From assembly GCF_020520425.1 (NCBI RefSeq), contig NC_079488.1, positions 34,463,247 through 34,527,246 on the forward strand: a DNA stretch of 64,000 nucleotides, given 5' to 3'. The stretch's first letter is position 1. Each line of letters begins with the position of its first letter. This DNA comes from Spinacia oleracea. Lineage: Eukaryota > Streptophyta > Magnoliopsida > Caryophyllales > Amaranthaceae. Both the position numbers and the translations under genes were made by a program. Below the pieces are notes generated by a model. The model did no database searches, was not told the DNA's origin, and was given only the letters and a program-made list of their open reading frames with translations. This document shows, piece after piece, positions 1-11,566 of the stretch.

Positions 1-800
1 AAGCCTCAAGAACACTGAACAAGAATCCAAGAACACCCAAATACAAGCATAGACAGATCTTTGACAAAATTCACTTTCTCTCTCTACGAAAAAGTTACTT
101 TGAAACAACAAAAGAAAAATGAGAGAACTTCTGAAGGTTTTAAAGGGGAAGCCAAGCTCTGGAAAGCAACCCCACATGGCACTCCCTCCGATCAAGCAGC
201 CTACCCCATAGGGGCGAGGGGCATCCTCCTTGAGGGGCAAATGATGTGGCCTAAAATGAACGCCACCTGGCTGTACCATAAAAGCCTAGAACGAAGAACC
301 AAAAGCCCATCAGCAGGCAAATCCGGGATTGTCTCTCAAACCCGCATGCACACATAGGGTCAAGACCCATCAGTGGGTCATGAGATTCACTTGCTCAAAA
401 GAAGCCCATTCCGCTATCTCCCAAAAAGGAAGGCCCAAAAGCTTAAGAGGCCCACCAGGTCTACCTTCAGGCCCCCAAAACTTAGCAGGACACGTGTCTT
501 GATCTTTCAGAGCATCCAATCATGCAGGACCAGTTCCCAAGAAACCCTAGCACTATAAATAGTGCAGATCCCTAGGTAAAAGGGGGCAATCATTTCATTT
601 CCACCAACCAAAAACTATTCTTACTCTGCCTTCTCTCTACAAATTATTTCTCTCTCTAGCTTATACTTACTTAAGCATCGGAGGGAATATTGCTACGGGA
701 ATATTCTTGTTTTACAGGTTGCCAGAAGTTCGTGCCAGCTCATACTTGATACCTCCGAGGAACGCGTGACACGTCATCACCGTAAAAGATCCCACAACAA
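1..800 (+). repeat. Gypsy-like LTR, left end outside the window
   Basis: This looks like the promoter, R and U5 part of a plant LTR. A TATA box (TATAAATA) lies at 554-561. A pyrimidine-rich transcribed leader follows, and then CTTAAGCATCGGAGGG at 670-685, a motif type common in the R/U5 region of plant gypsy LTRs. The likely right terminus is the CCACAACA near 791-798. Short ORFs across it (for example 61-357) have no recognisable domain and I treat them as chance. No internal region follows, so this is a solo or truncated LTR. The left end is not in the window and no TSD can be tested. Confidence 0.5.
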
Positions 801-1525
801 CTACTATTCCGTAATATTTTCTGTACGATTCATAAGGGCATTATAAATTAGGCAAAGGGCGTTACAAATCTCTATTACATAAGTGAAGAGCTGATGTTAC
901 TTTAGTAAATCCACTTTTATGTCCCCTTGAATTACTAAAATACCCTCCACACTTATAGAATAGATAATATAATGACAACTTAACCAATAGGAAAAGTCCA
1001 AATAAACATTTTAATCAATCTAGCCCCTCAAATAAATTCTTACCATTTTAATCAATCTGTTTATATGCTTTCAGTTCTATCTAACTTATTTGTTTCGTAT
1101 ATTCGCATGCATCGCATTTTTGTTATATTTTTACATGTTATTTCAGGTTTAATTACAATAATACAAATCTATTTCTTATATTCGCACGCATCGCGTGCAT
1201 GTTAAATTAATTGCATTATTTTAGTGGGAATTTTGGGATAAATCTAAAAACACCCTTTGTTGGACCGCAAATGAGATAATTTTCTCCTAATTTTCCAATA
1301 ATTACTTTTCTTAAACAAGTCTAAAATTTGGAAACAATCTTAAATCATATAAGCCTATTTTGGCATTTAAGGCCCATATGCTAAATCCCGTCTTAGTGGG
1401 CTGTTGGCAACTTGGCATTACGTTGTAGGGTACGTACTTTACTCTTGGACCGTTCTTCAATTCTAGTAATTGCCTTTGGGTCATGAAACAAAATTAGAAC
1501 CCATAAAGGATTTATTCTACATTTA
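801..1525. other. AT-rich intergenic DNA, no gene seen
   Basis: I see no coding sequence. Two related motifs, TATATTCGCATGCATCGC near 1098-1115 and a TATATTCGCACGCATCGC version near 1178-1195, lie about 80 bases apart. The second contains a perfect 6-bp hairpin (GCACGC, ATC, GCGTGC) at 1184-1198. They could be the ends of an old element, but no TSD was resolved. Confidence 0.3.
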
Positions 1526-1713
1526 GGCTCAATTCAGTTCGATTTATTTTGACTTATTTCACACAAAATAAGTACATATAAGTTCGTATAAGATTAGATA
1601 AATTTAGAAAAAATAAGTTTTTTTAGACATTTTCACACACAAATAAGTTTATTTCAGAAAAATAAGTTAAAATAATATAAGTTCAGTAAAAATAAGTCAA
1701 ATAAAACCGAGCC
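1526..1713. mobile_element. Tourist-like MITE (PIF/Harbinger type)
   Basis: A 188-bp non-coding element bounded by GGCTC at 1526 and its complement GAGCC ending at 1713. The ends share imperfect inverted repeats rich in TTTATTTTGACTTATTT. It is flanked on both sides by TTA (1523-1525 and 1714-1716), the 3-bp target duplication typical of PIF/Harbinger MITEs. The interior repeats AATAAGTT and has no ORF. The inverted repeats have small gaps, so the family call is tentative. Confidence 0.55.
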
Positions 1714-1875
1714 TTAATACTATCTAGCTTAAATTACTAGTAAAAATTTAACAAAAAGATGATATAAAGGAAAGAATACAGGCTATTCTTCCTAAGAAGT
1801 TGAATGTAAATTGTCATAGTTGGTTTTCTCAGTTGTAACTCGTTCCTAGGTTGCTTGGTTTTGGTTTTTTGACCT

Positions 1876-3486
1876 GTTGAGCCAATATGGTTTTGATGAT
1901 AACAAACTAAAGTAATCAACTAATGTGGTTTTCAAGTTGTATGTCTGTAAGGATCATGAATGAATAGTTGTGCCCAATTAAGTCCTCAATATAGAGCTTA
2001 CTGGAAGTTGATGATCACGAGATGCTTATAACAAAGAAGCATCAAATCCACAGCTGGAACTGCAAAGCAGTTCCTAAGGATGAACTATAGAGAAGCAGGG
2101 AGTTGCAAAGTCATGCTCAAGAACTGGGACTCCAAATGAGCTAGAGGAACTTCGAAAGAGAAGCAGCAATTCCTGAGGGGGAAGTCGAAGAGAAGAAGTA
2201 TGGGGCGTATGAGTTTACATTTTGGGCTCCAATGTAAGGAAACAGGAACTCGTGCTAGTGGAACTCGTGTATGAGGAACTCGTGTCTAGGAACTTGGTCT
2301 GCATTCTAAGTATAACGCTAGTAAGCATTAATCAAATTGTCAGTTAACTTAGAATATAAACGTGCATTTAGGATATTCTATTTAAGAGTTTTAATTTGAT
2401 TAAAAGTCTTATAATAAAAAGGTAATTGATTAAGTCTAGGATTCTGAATAAGATAAATAAGGTAATTGATTAAGTCTAGGATTCTTAATAAGATAAATAA
2501 GATTTATATTTTGGAATAAATTAATTAAACTGATTAATTAATTAGAGTCCTATTAATTTGGGAATCCTAGGTAGTCAAAGATTAATTTATGTTTATGAGA
2601 AGATTAATTAGGTAGGTTCCTATTAAGTTGGGAATCCTATGACATCATGGAATAAATAACATTTATTTTAACTGATATTTAGTGAGTTTGATTTAGGAAC
2701 ATGAGGATCATGTCTAGAAACTAGGATGCATAAATGGTAACGACTTGAATCTATGGAGAAACTTAATGCAGTACTTGGTCCTTACTCCACATGTTCTCCT
2801 GTTTACTTAGTCATGAGATCATGCCGACTTTGTAGGAAACATGGCTAAGTAAGTGGAAGTTTACTCGGGGAAGAGGATAATAGTTTCCTATAAAAAGTGA
2901 AAGTTTTAGCCTTTGCAAAGTGTCTGACATAGTGGAAAATAATTATATACGCCATATACTTTGTCTTTCTCATTATTAAGTTAGTTCCACATACATGTTC
3001 CTGTTTCTTAGTGTTTATTATTCAAGCGTCTGTTTTATTTTGGGAGAGAGAGAGACTTTGGGTAAAGTCTTGTTTGGGGGTAAGGGTTTGAGTGAACTCT
3101 AATTGTGTAGGCTTTGAGTTAAGCCTAAGTGAATAGAGAGAAAGCTTCAGAGTAGAAGTAGTAAGCATAGTTGTTTGAGGGAACAACTATTGGCAACTTG
3201 AGTTCGTAGAGGAACTCAAGTAAGGTCCGAGTTTCTAATAGGTTTGTAACTGTACGAATAACATGACTGTTTGCCTTGATGGCTATTTTTATTGTACTAA
3301 ACAGTGAAAGTGTAGCTTGACTCTTTACTTGAAAGGTATAGTTCCTCTAGAAACTATAAAAATCCCTTTTTCGGGAGACACCTCCAAGGGTGAGTAGGAC
3401 ATTTTCCTCCTCAGGGTTTTTTTTTTCCTGCTATAAGTTTCCACTTATTAATATACAAGCTTACCTTTTATCAAAAAAAAAAAAAA
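1876..3486 (+). other. Unclassified retroposon-like block with poly(A) end
   Basis: This 1.6-kb stretch has no credible ORF. It opens with TGTTGAGCCAATATGGTTTT, a start style seen in plant copia LTRs. It ends with ACCTTTTATC followed by 14 A residues (3473-3486), as for a retroposed 3' end. It carries recurring GGAACTCGTG motifs around 2240-2290 and a 40-bp tandem duplication. It could be a decayed copia LTR or a SINE/LINE-derived retroposon. No PBS, PPT or target duplication was found that would decide. Confidence 0.3.
2421..2500. repeat. 40-bp tandem duplication
   Basis: Two adjacent 40-bp units (2421-2460 and 2461-2500), both starting GGTAATTGATTAAGTC, differ at one base (ATTCTG versus ATTCTT). 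This is a recent local duplication inside the retroposon-like block, with no coding role. Confidence 0.85.
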
Positions 3487-3489
3487 TTA

Positions 3490-4740
3490 GCATAAAATAG
3501 TTATAACAGAAAGAAGTTAAAATTTTCAAATCGAGTTAAGTTTTATGATAAGTTGAACTTGAAATTTTAAAGTCAATAAAACTCAAGACTTGGATTGAAT
3601 TCAAGTGTGACGAGCTAAGATTGAACAACTCAATCTCGGTCTCAGCTTACTCGATTATCACCCCTGAATAACACTCTAATTTCTTACTTTCAACACACAT
3701 AAATAAATAATTTGTTACATATTTGTTTTTCAAAATTCCAAAACAACATACTTTATCTGTCTCTTTTTGTTCTTTTTGTTTAAAATCTTTTTACAAATTA
3801 ACTTTTAATAAAGACCGTCTGACCTGTCAAACCACCCAACCCATGGGTGTGTCTCGGGTCAGTTTGCATGTCGAAAGAATTCGTGGGTTATTTATCGGGT
3901 CGCATATAAAATCTCTTTCCAACTCATTTTTTCATTTTGAAATCACTGTTCACCAATTTTCTCTCTCACTTCAAAAGCAACTTTATCTCTCCTTCCTCCC
4001 TTGGCGTCCGACAACTTCCATCCTCTTTCTCCTCCTCATCTTCGTTCGGAAACTTTCCCTCTCCGTCCTCCCGTGGCCGGCGAACAACGAGCTAGGATGC
4101 GGAAGAGCGACAGAGGAAGGAGAAGAGCCACCGATACAACAACAACTTCTCACGGCCGTCGTTGATCTCCTCTGGTACTCTCTCCTCTGTAAATCTTCAT
4201 TTTCTCCGCCTCCTATCCTCTAAGCATCGCCTACTGTGATTAAGGTTTCGATTGCAATAATTTTAGGTTTTTGATTTTTCAGCTTTTTAATTATTTTTGT
4301 TGATTTTACAATTTAGGTTTTTGTTTGATTTTTTCGATTTTGTTTATGGTTTCGGTTTTTGTAGATAAACAAAGAATGTGTTGGTGGCTCTGATTCCTTA
4401 TTGGCGGCGATAGCTGCAACGCGAAGCCTCGCAACAAATACTTTTGAAACGGTGGGAGGATCTCGCCGCCGCTGCCGATCGAGAATCGGCTATGCCCGAG
4501 CTCTTCCCCTTTCCACCGGATATATTGCGGTGGCCTTCAAGTAGCGAGAGATGAAGGAGAATAAAGGCTAAAGAAGGAGAGGAAGAAGATTCTCCACCCC
4601 CAGTTCTCCGCCAACTTCACCTCGTCTTCTCATAATAGTAGCCGCATAGGTAATAGGGTTGGTTGGGCTGAAACCTGGTTCGACCTTCTGAATCAGGTAG
4701 GAGGAAGATTCTCTCCCTCCTTAGTGTCCATTACATGAAG
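3490..4740. other. hAT-like debris and gene-leader-like sequence
   Basis: The part at 3490-3668 ends in ATCACCCCTG. Read from the other strand this is CAGGGGTGAT, a typical hAT terminal sequence, so it may be an old hAT MITE; its left end is unclear. The part from 3720 to 4740 has the look of a plant gene 5' region: pyrimidine-rich tracts and a T-rich intron-like stretch at 4240-4365. The 166-codon ORF at 3723-4223 is Ser/Leu/Phe-rich with no recognised domain. It may be a captured gene fragment inside another element, or simply the neighbourhood where the old Athila element is truncated. Confidence 0.3.
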
Positions 4741-4837
4741 TCAAGTGTATATATTTGATAATCAGAGGTGATTCAACCCACAAATAAAAGTAGGCCGAAT
4801 CAAGCAAGGTGGGACCTGGAACCGGAACATGGTTCCG

Positions 4838-5636
4838 TTAAACAAAATCTACAGTGGCCATAGCAATATGGGTGATCAAACCCCCAAAAGCGATACTCGT
4901 GGTGTAGCGGGAGATGGACGTGGACTTGAAGTGTCCTGCCAGATGGTGGGCTAAGTTCATCTTATAGCCGTTCGACCCATACACATAACCACCCAAGATT
5001 TCTAATTCAGTACTCCTCACATTCTGAGGCTCTTCCCTGCCAAATATAGTGAATCCCAAGAACCTAAAAATGACAATGGGGACGGGATGTTGGACTAAAG
5101 ATGCATGCAAATGTTGCTTGCTTGCCGGCTTGTTATCCCTAGTCAGCTTTTCCCATATTTCACAGTTATTATGGGTCTCCCCGGGAAACCTATTATGCTC
5201 GGTGGATAGGCCAAAGATCCTTCCACAGTCTCTAATGGACATTTCAACATCTTGATTTATATATGAGTCTAAAAAACACTATAGTTATGTCCTTATGACC
5301 ATTTTTACTCACTTCAAATGAGCTAAGAAAATTCTAATGTAAGCCTCTTAAAAGTAAGTCTAAGCATATTATACATATGCTTCATACCAACACCCCTAAA
5401 CAATTTCTTACAATCAGGCTTACTTCCCATATTAGTTAAAGACTTTTGATCAATAAAGCGAGTAGGAAATACCTTCCTCTTTTTGAGGTGAAGAAGACGA
5501 TCCATTTGATTCTCACTCGCGAGGATGATGTTTGGAAACTCGGGAACGGACTCGATCGTTGGTGGTGCTTGGCTTGAGGACACCTCCTCTTGCCTCCTTG
5601 TTGTTCCTACACATGCCCTCTTGAAGCCATTTGAGT
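4838..5636 (-). pseudogene. Athila 3' ORF (envelope position), broken
   Basis: Two minus-strand frames (5583 to 5323 and 5242 to 4838) match the pattern of the Athila ORF found downstream of integrase. The first contains LKKRKVFPTRFID followed by a segment ending RLTLEFS, the style of the Athila ORF1/putative plant transposon domain. The second ends with FGGLITHIA. In Athila elements this gene lies where an envelope gene would be, but its function is unproven. The frames are separated by about 80 bases with stops, and the start is uncertain: the window 5584-5636 continues the frame upstream without a clear ATG. No membrane segment is evident. The piece marks the 3' part of the Athila element; its 3' LTR is missing. 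Confidence 0.65.
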
Positions 5637-5639
5637 AAT

Positions 5640-6393
5640 GAAAATTGAGATTTTTGGGGTTTTGGAGATTTTTGGATTTTTGGTGGAGAAGGATATTTGG
5701 TGAAATTAATGGTTTTTATGGTGTAGAAGATGCAGTGAGGATGTTTTGATGTATAGAATGTCGAATTTGGTGGAGAGATGAGTGAGTTATGGAGATTTGA
5801 AGGTTTTCAGGTTAGGGGTTTAATTGAGAAGAGAGAGATTGAAGAAGGTGAGTGTGGAGGAAAAGAGGAGATAAGCATGTGCGTGCAATTCCTTAAAAGA
5901 AGTCTCCCGATCGGGCGATCAGCTCGCAAGTCGCCTGATCGGGCGATCAGCTCGCAAGCCACCCGATCGAGCAGCCCTTTTCCCACCGGGCGAGTTTCGT
6001 TCTTTGTCCTTTACTCCGCACACGCCCGATCGGCCCCCCCCTAGCCCGATCTCCATCAGGCAAATGGCTCGATGTTCAGCAATCCCTTAGTTAGTCAAAT
6101 TTCGTGCCCAGAACTTAAAAAATCACCGTATAAAACCGCTCGATCTGGCGAACGGCTCGTCAGGTGCCTTCTCTTGTCTCCCGTCGGGAAACCATTCGCC
6201 CGGTCGGACGAATTACTCAATCATCCCTGCCATGTGCACGCGTCCGATCAGGCGCCCTTCGCCCGCTCGCCATCGAGCGATTGGCTAAGTGCTCTATTTC
6301 TACGATTTTGCAACTTTTACGCACTTGGGGTATTAAATCTGCACATAACTCAACATTCAAAAGGTAAAATTCTCTCCGCTCACCTCTCTAACA
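5640..6393 (-). repeat. Athila 3' spacer with CGATCGGGCGA repeats
   Basis: This is the non-coding spacer between the Athila integrase and 3' ORF. It contains a 28-bp tandem pair built on GATCGGGCGATCAGCTCGCA (about 5909-5964). Degenerate GATC/GGCGA variants recur to about 6290. Small ORFs here (for example 5778-6044 and 6072-6443 plus) are artefacts of the GC-rich repeat. Confidence 0.55.
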
Positions 6394-7393
6394 CTAAACA
6401 AGGAAAAAACACAAAAAAATACAAAAAATTAAAACTACTCTAACTAAGCGATAAACTACGGGTTGTCTCCCGCAAAGCGCTGGTTTATTATAGGTCCTGC
6501 ACGACCTTGTTACCTCATTGTAGGTCATGGATTGGAGGTATTGAACCTCAATTACTTCTACGGTAGCCCCTTCATGGTACAACATCAGATGTTGCCCGTT
6601 AACCTTATACTTGTCACCCTTGTCATTTTGTACTTCGACATACCAAAACATATTGACCATGATTATAGTGAATGGTCCAGACCATCTAGACTTTAGTTTT
6701 CCAGGAAACAACTTAAGTCTTGAATTGAAGAGCAGTACCTTATCACACATTGCGAACTCTCTAGGTAGGATTTTCTTGTCATACAATAGCTTGGTGTTCT
6801 CCTTATAGATACGGGCACTGTCATAAGCTTGCAATCTAAACTCCTCGAGCTCATTCAACTGTAGTAGCCTCTTCTCACCGGCTAGCTTAGAATCCATGTT
6901 GAGCTCCTTGATTTCCCAGAAAGCCTTATACTCCAATTCTACCGGAAGATGACATGATTTACCATACACCAATCAATACGGGAAAGTACCAATAAATGTC
7001 TTAAATGAAGTTCGGTATTCCCATAGAGTATCATCAAGCTTCATGCTCCAATATTTCCTAGATTTTGCTACCACCTTCTTAAGAATATATTTGATCTCCC
7101 GGTTTGAGACCTCAACTTTCCCACTCGTTTGAGGGTGGTAGGCTAGTCCGGTGCGATGATAGACTCCATATTTGCACAAAAGCGCATCCGAATGACACTC
7201 GTGGGAGTCAGAACCTCCATCACTAATCAATGCTCTCGGACCTCCGAATCTAGGGAAAGTGATATTCTTAAATAGGGAGATTACTATTTTAGCATCGTTC
7301 ATAGAAGAGGCAACGACTTACACTGAATTAGACACATAATCTACAACAACAAGGATATACAGATTACCCTTAGACGATAGGAATGGTCCCATG
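6394..7393 (-). pseudogene. Athila integrase, catalytic core and C-terminus
   Basis: Read on the minus strand from 7393, the core begins MGPFLSSKGNLYILVVVDYV with the first catalytic Asp. The second Asp is in [10 protein letters not shown] and the Glu in [12 protein letters not shown], so the D,D,E triad is present. The C-terminal part contains LKSRWSGPFTI, the integrase beta-barrel motif of Athila pol. Stops occur after VVVDYVSNSV (near 7320) and after FIGTFPY (6973). The N-terminal zinc-binding region that should precede MGPF is absent: a hAT-like element (7394-8210) sits there, and its other side resumes inside RNase H/integrase linker sequence. The enzyme would insert cDNA into the genome; this copy is non-functional. 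Confidence 0.85.
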
Positions 7394-8210
7394 TAGGGGT
7401 GTTCATTACCGGGTGCCCGGCTAAACAGGTACCTGAAAATAAGGGTACCCGAAAATGCGGGTAGTCATTTTGTCGGCCCATTCCCCGACCCGGAATAACC
7501 GGGTACCCGGTTATGGGTACCCGGTTTTTTTTAAAATCAAAGTCAAAACAAAAAAACCCAAAGGATAACAACAAAATAGAGAAGGCTCCATGTAAGCTAC
7601 TCCGTATAACACAAATTATAGAATCCGTTTGTTGTACTTGTTGCATGAGATCTTCTCTCACTCTCCTGATCTCCATTATTTGACCATTTCCCTCTCCTCT
7701 CGTTCTTTCCGCAAAAACAAATCAGAAGCTTGCTTAGTTTAACATAAAAGGACAATGCCTAAAAATCTAAAATATCCCAGCTACCAGCCTACCAGCAAGT
7801 GCTTGGTTAAGATATTATTGAAAGAAAATTGAACTCTAGTAAAGTGGTCAAATTGGTTAAAATAATATCTTGAATATTGATGAAGGGGGTGAGACCGTGA
7901 GAGAGGAGATCAAGGGGGTGAGAGGCCACGGCGGTGGTACGTGCTGGTGAGTCGGTGTGCCGGTACGAGAGAGGAGGTGAGAGGAAGTGAAGCCGGTGCG
8001 AGAGAGCCAGAGAGGGGTTGAGAGAATGAGAGGCGAAAAGGCGCCTATTTGTTTGTGTGAGATGAAACCCTAAATTCCCAGCCAAACACTGCACACTAAA
8101 TAATACACCCATATTTTTTCATCACTTTTTTGGTTTTTACCAGGTATTCGGGTACCCGCTTAATCGAAAGAGCGGCCCATGCCCCGACCCGTGGTAGAAA
8201 CAATACCCTT
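7394..8210. mobile_element. Non-autonomous hAT-like element in Athila integrase
   Basis: The left end TAGGGGTGTTCATTA (7394) and the right end, read inversely as AAGGGTATTGTTTC (8210), are imperfect inverted repeats of hAT style. Both subterminal zones are packed with GGGTACCCG palindromes (for example CCGGGTACCCGG near 7499-7510 and CGGGTACCCG near 8149-8158), like the clustered transposase-binding repeats of hAT elements. No transposase ORF is present. The minus-strand ORF 8112-7807 looks like the untranslated leader of a parental element. An 8-bp TSD is not visible: flanks GTCCCATG and GTGAGAAT differ. About 75 codons of the host integrase are missing, so a deletion accompanied or followed insertion. 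Confidence 0.6.
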
Positions 8211-8835
8211 GTGAGAATACCTTGAACTTCCCAATCAGGAATACAACGCTCGTACAAACCATCTGCAGTCTCATGGAATAAGTGCGGATCATCCCAAAAG
8301 TAGTAACGAATATCATGGAGGAACGTAGGATAGATCATCCAGAAAAGTACCCACCACAATATAATTCGCATAGTCCTCGAACCATGGTGACTGACTAGTA
8401 ACTGTAAGTGATCATCTGGAAATGAATCATCAATTGGTGTAGCAGCTTTACCATCATCATACCTTAATCTAGACAAGTGGTCTGCAACCACATTCTCATT
8501 CCCTTTCTTATCACAGATCTCATATCAAATTCTTGTAGCAGTAGTATCCATAGAATAAGCCTAGGCTTGGCTTCCTTCTTAAAGAGAAGATACTTAAGGG
8601 TCACATGGTCAGTGTAGGCTATCATCTTGAACCCAATGAGATAGGTACGAAACTTGTCCAAGTCATATACTATAGCAAGAAGCTCTTTCTTAGTAGTAGC
8701 GTAATTAACCTGAGCTTCATCCAACGTCTTACTAGCATAGTAGATAGCATGCAAGACCTTGTCCTTTGGTTGTCCCAAAACAACCCCAACTTCATAATTG
8801 CTTGCATAACACATAATTTCGAACGGGAGATCCCA
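8211..8835 (-). pseudogene. Athila RNase H and linker
   Basis: The minus-strand frame 8814-8464 reads [16 protein letters not shown], then [20 protein letters not shown], then [12 protein letters not shown]. This is the Ty3/gypsy RNase H pattern, with Asp, Glu and Asp positions mutated in part (the first Asp motif CDAS is CYAS here). A frameshift near 8480 passes the reading to 8491-8211, which contains VVADHLSRL, the end of RNase H, and then linker with DGLYERCIPDWEVQGIL leading into the missing integrase zinc region. A stop at 8836-8838 separates it from RT. It would degrade template RNA during reverse transcription; this copy is inactive. Confidence 0.8.
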
Positions 8836-9955
8836 CTAGGGATAACGGATGATAGGGACAGAGATTAGTGCCTGTTTTATCATGTCAAAATTTTCAAGAC
8901 AAGCATCAGTGAACACAAATGGGGCATCCTTTAGCAGAAGCTGGGTCAGTGGTTTAACAATCTTAGAAAAATCCTTGATAAAGCGGCGATAAAACCCCGC
9001 ATGATCAAGGAAACTCTTAACACCCTTCACATTAACTGGAGGGGGTAATTGTTCAATCACTTGGACCTTAGCCCAATCCACTTGAATGCCCTTATTAGAA
9101 ATTAAATGCTCCAAGACCACCCCTTCAGTAACCGTGAAATGACATTTTTTCCAGTTTAACACGAAATTGCATTCTTCACATCTTTTTAGAACTTTAGTCA
9201 AATTGATTAAACAAGTATCAAATGAAGTACCATAGACACTAAAGTTATCCATAAACAATTCCATGATTGACTCTATAAACTCAAAAAAGATGCTCATCAT
9301 GCAACGTTGAAATATATCAGGTGCATTACACAGACCAAAGGGCATCCTACGATATGAAAAAGTATCATAGGGACAAGTAAAGGTGGTCTTCTCCTTATCA
9401 TCTAGAATAACCATCCAGATACCGAAAATACTTGTGACAGGCTAGTCTTTCTAACATCTGATAAATGAAGGGAAGGGGGAAATGATCTTTCTTAGTAGCT
9501 ACATTCAGACGCTTATAATCAATACACATACGCCATCTTGTAACTACCCTAGTTGGGATCAACTCATTTTTCTCATTTCTAACCACAGTTGTCCCCCCCT
9601 TTTTTGGGACCATATGAACAGGACTTACCCACTTAGAATCCTCTATAGCATACACAATACTCGCATCAAGAAATTTTACAACTTCAACTTTTACAACATC
9701 TTGCATAATGGGGGTCAGACGACGTTGGGGTTGAATACATGGTTTTTGATTTTCATCTAAATGTATCATATGCATGCAAAATTCTAGGCTAATGCCCTTC
9801 AGATCATCAATACTATACCCAATGGCCTTTTTGTGCTTTTCAACACAGATAGAAGTTGAGATAATTGGCCATCATTGAATGAAGTACTAATAATCACAGG
9901 ACAAAGATCCTCATCATCTAGATATGCATATTTCAGATTCGAGGGAAGGGGTTTG
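8836..9955 (-). pseudogene. Athila reverse transcriptase, broken
   Basis: From 9955 leftwards the frame reads KPLPSNLKYAYL and later MHMIHLDENQKPC (9775), RWRMCIDYKRLNVATKKDHF and YFRYLDGYSR. The reading then shifts frame near 9410 after loss of the segment that follows DGYS, and resumes at 9414 with EKTTFTCPYDTFSYRRMPFG. The catalytic box reads FMDNFSVYG: the second Asp of the usual F/YxDD is Asn, so polymerase activity is lost even without the frameshift. There are further frame breaks between 9775 and 9955. The gene runs directly into protease sequence beyond the copia solo LTR (resuming at 34026). Confidence 0.85.
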
Positions 9956-10992
9956 TGAAGGAAATATGTCCTTCATCCAAGGTGCATTTAGTCTAATACC
10001 AAGGTTCAGATTAATTGCGAACAATTAATTCAGTGAGATCAAGTGATCGGAACAACTAGCTGGAGCAATGCTTCCGACCAGTGAGTTCTAATGAATATTA
10101 AGCTCACAACTTACTCTTGACTAAACCTACAAGGTCACACCAATGGCACATAACAGATCACCAGATTAAATGAATCGGAAATTCATTTAATAGCTTTTCG
10201 GGAATTAGTTTTGAAAAACGTATTATACGATACGATCTTGAATCGGAATCGTATATCGTATCGTGAATATTCGTAAGCTGGGAGAAACGAATAAATCATA
10301 TCGTACAACGGTGATTTGTCGTACACGAAACGATAAATAATATCCGTAAGGTATTAGTCGCGAATACGAAGGGCATCGGAGCTGCCGGCCCGTCGAGCCA
10401 AGCACGCAAGGGTGCAAGGCCCAACGAGCCAGCGAGCTCGCGAGCAAAGGCGAGCAAGCCAACCCGTGTGTGGTACGAGCACGCAACAACATAGCAGCAA
10501 CGAGCGAGCAAGGCCCATGGCCCAGCTGCTCGGCTGCGCACGCTGTGGGCTTCGGCCTGCAGCGTGTGGCTGGGCGATGGGCTGTGCGGGTGTCCGTGTG
10601 TGGTGTGGCCGGTCAAGGCCTCTTGGTCTTGGCCGGCTACATCATTTAATACAATTAGGTTATTGTATTTTCCACACATCACAGTACACAATGTTTTCCA
10701 ACCCAAAACCTAATTCAGAATATTACGTTCTTTAGTTTTCTCTCTCTGTGAAAACTGTTCTTCCCAAAAGAAAAAAACTCTTGATTAATTGTCTAAGCTA
10801 CGGTTATCAAGACGGATCCGATCGTGTCGGTGAACCAAGTAGAGGAACGACAAGTGGATTTCTAAGTTCGTGTTTGTTGACAGATTACTAGGGAAAATAC
10901 GCTTCGAATGTAAGTTTGCTTAATTTGTGCTTTATACATGTTTCATGGCTTTGGGGATTGTTTCCGCACATGTTATTATGTTTAACTGTATT
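9956..10992 (+). repeat. Copia solo LTR, main part (split by Tat1)
   Basis: The LTR starts TGAAGGAAATATGTCC at 9956. It ends CCCTACA at 34020 on the far side of Tat1, giving about 1,044 bp, close to the 1,043-bp LTR at 62661-63703. It is flanked by GTTTG at 9951-9955 and 34021-34025, a 5-bp target duplication. No internal region, PBS or PPT is left, so the element was reduced to a solo LTR by LTR-LTR recombination before Tat1 entered. It contains a GC-rich island at about 10380-10640 that gives chance ORFs on both strands (10223-10735). Confidence 0.85.
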
Positions 10993-11500
10993 TGTAGACA
11001 CCTAATTTGTGTCTCCCCTTTGGGATGATGACGATACCATTATCCTTGTTAGGCAATTGGAGTAACTCCAGGCGGAGATCCCAATTGCTAAGAACACCTC
11101 CAAAATCCAAAGTCCAAAATCCAATCCTCGAGGCCGTTCCCCTCCCAGAACTCGGTACAAAATACAACTTCCAAATTCCAATTTCAAAATCCAAGTTCAA
11201 TCTCAATAAGTGGACCATCCCATTGGTTTTACTAGGCCTTTTCCACTCAAAAACATATAAGGCAAGTCAAATTCGGGCACCGACCCACAAAACCGAGCAT
11301 GCCGGGCCCCGTCCCGTAAAATCGAAATTCAAATACCCGAGAAAGGTTTGTTTTTAGACGCAAATTCAAGCCTTAACCTCCAAGAAAACACTACGTGCCA
11401 AACATCGTACTATTCGTACGAAGGTACACCCATACAAGACAAATCAAGGACGGCATCTTTCCGTCCTTTTTGGCGACATTCAGCCCACGTCAGCAGCGCC

Positions 11501-11566
11501 CAGCGCTGGCCTGGCGCCAGGCGCTGGCGTGTGCTAGCGTTTTGCACCATTTCCCTCCTATAAATA
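11501..11566 (+). promoter_or_regulatory. Tat1 LTR promoter: GGCGCC palindrome and TATA box
   Basis: CCTGGCGCCAGG, a perfect 12-bp palindrome, lies at 11510-11521 inside a longer GCGCTGG-rich stretch (11501-11529). It is followed about 30 bases later by TATAAATA at 11559-11566. Transcription should start some 30 bases downstream, near the purine-rich GAAAAAAGGAGAGG. The 3' LTR repeats the layout (palindrome 32535-32546, TATA 32584-32591). Confidence 0.65.

Noticed and set aside
3723..4223. 166-codon ORF as a host gene
   Set aside because: Ser/Phe/Leu-rich with no domain. The sequence looks like an untranslated leader and intron of a gene or captured fragment rather than a coding exon.
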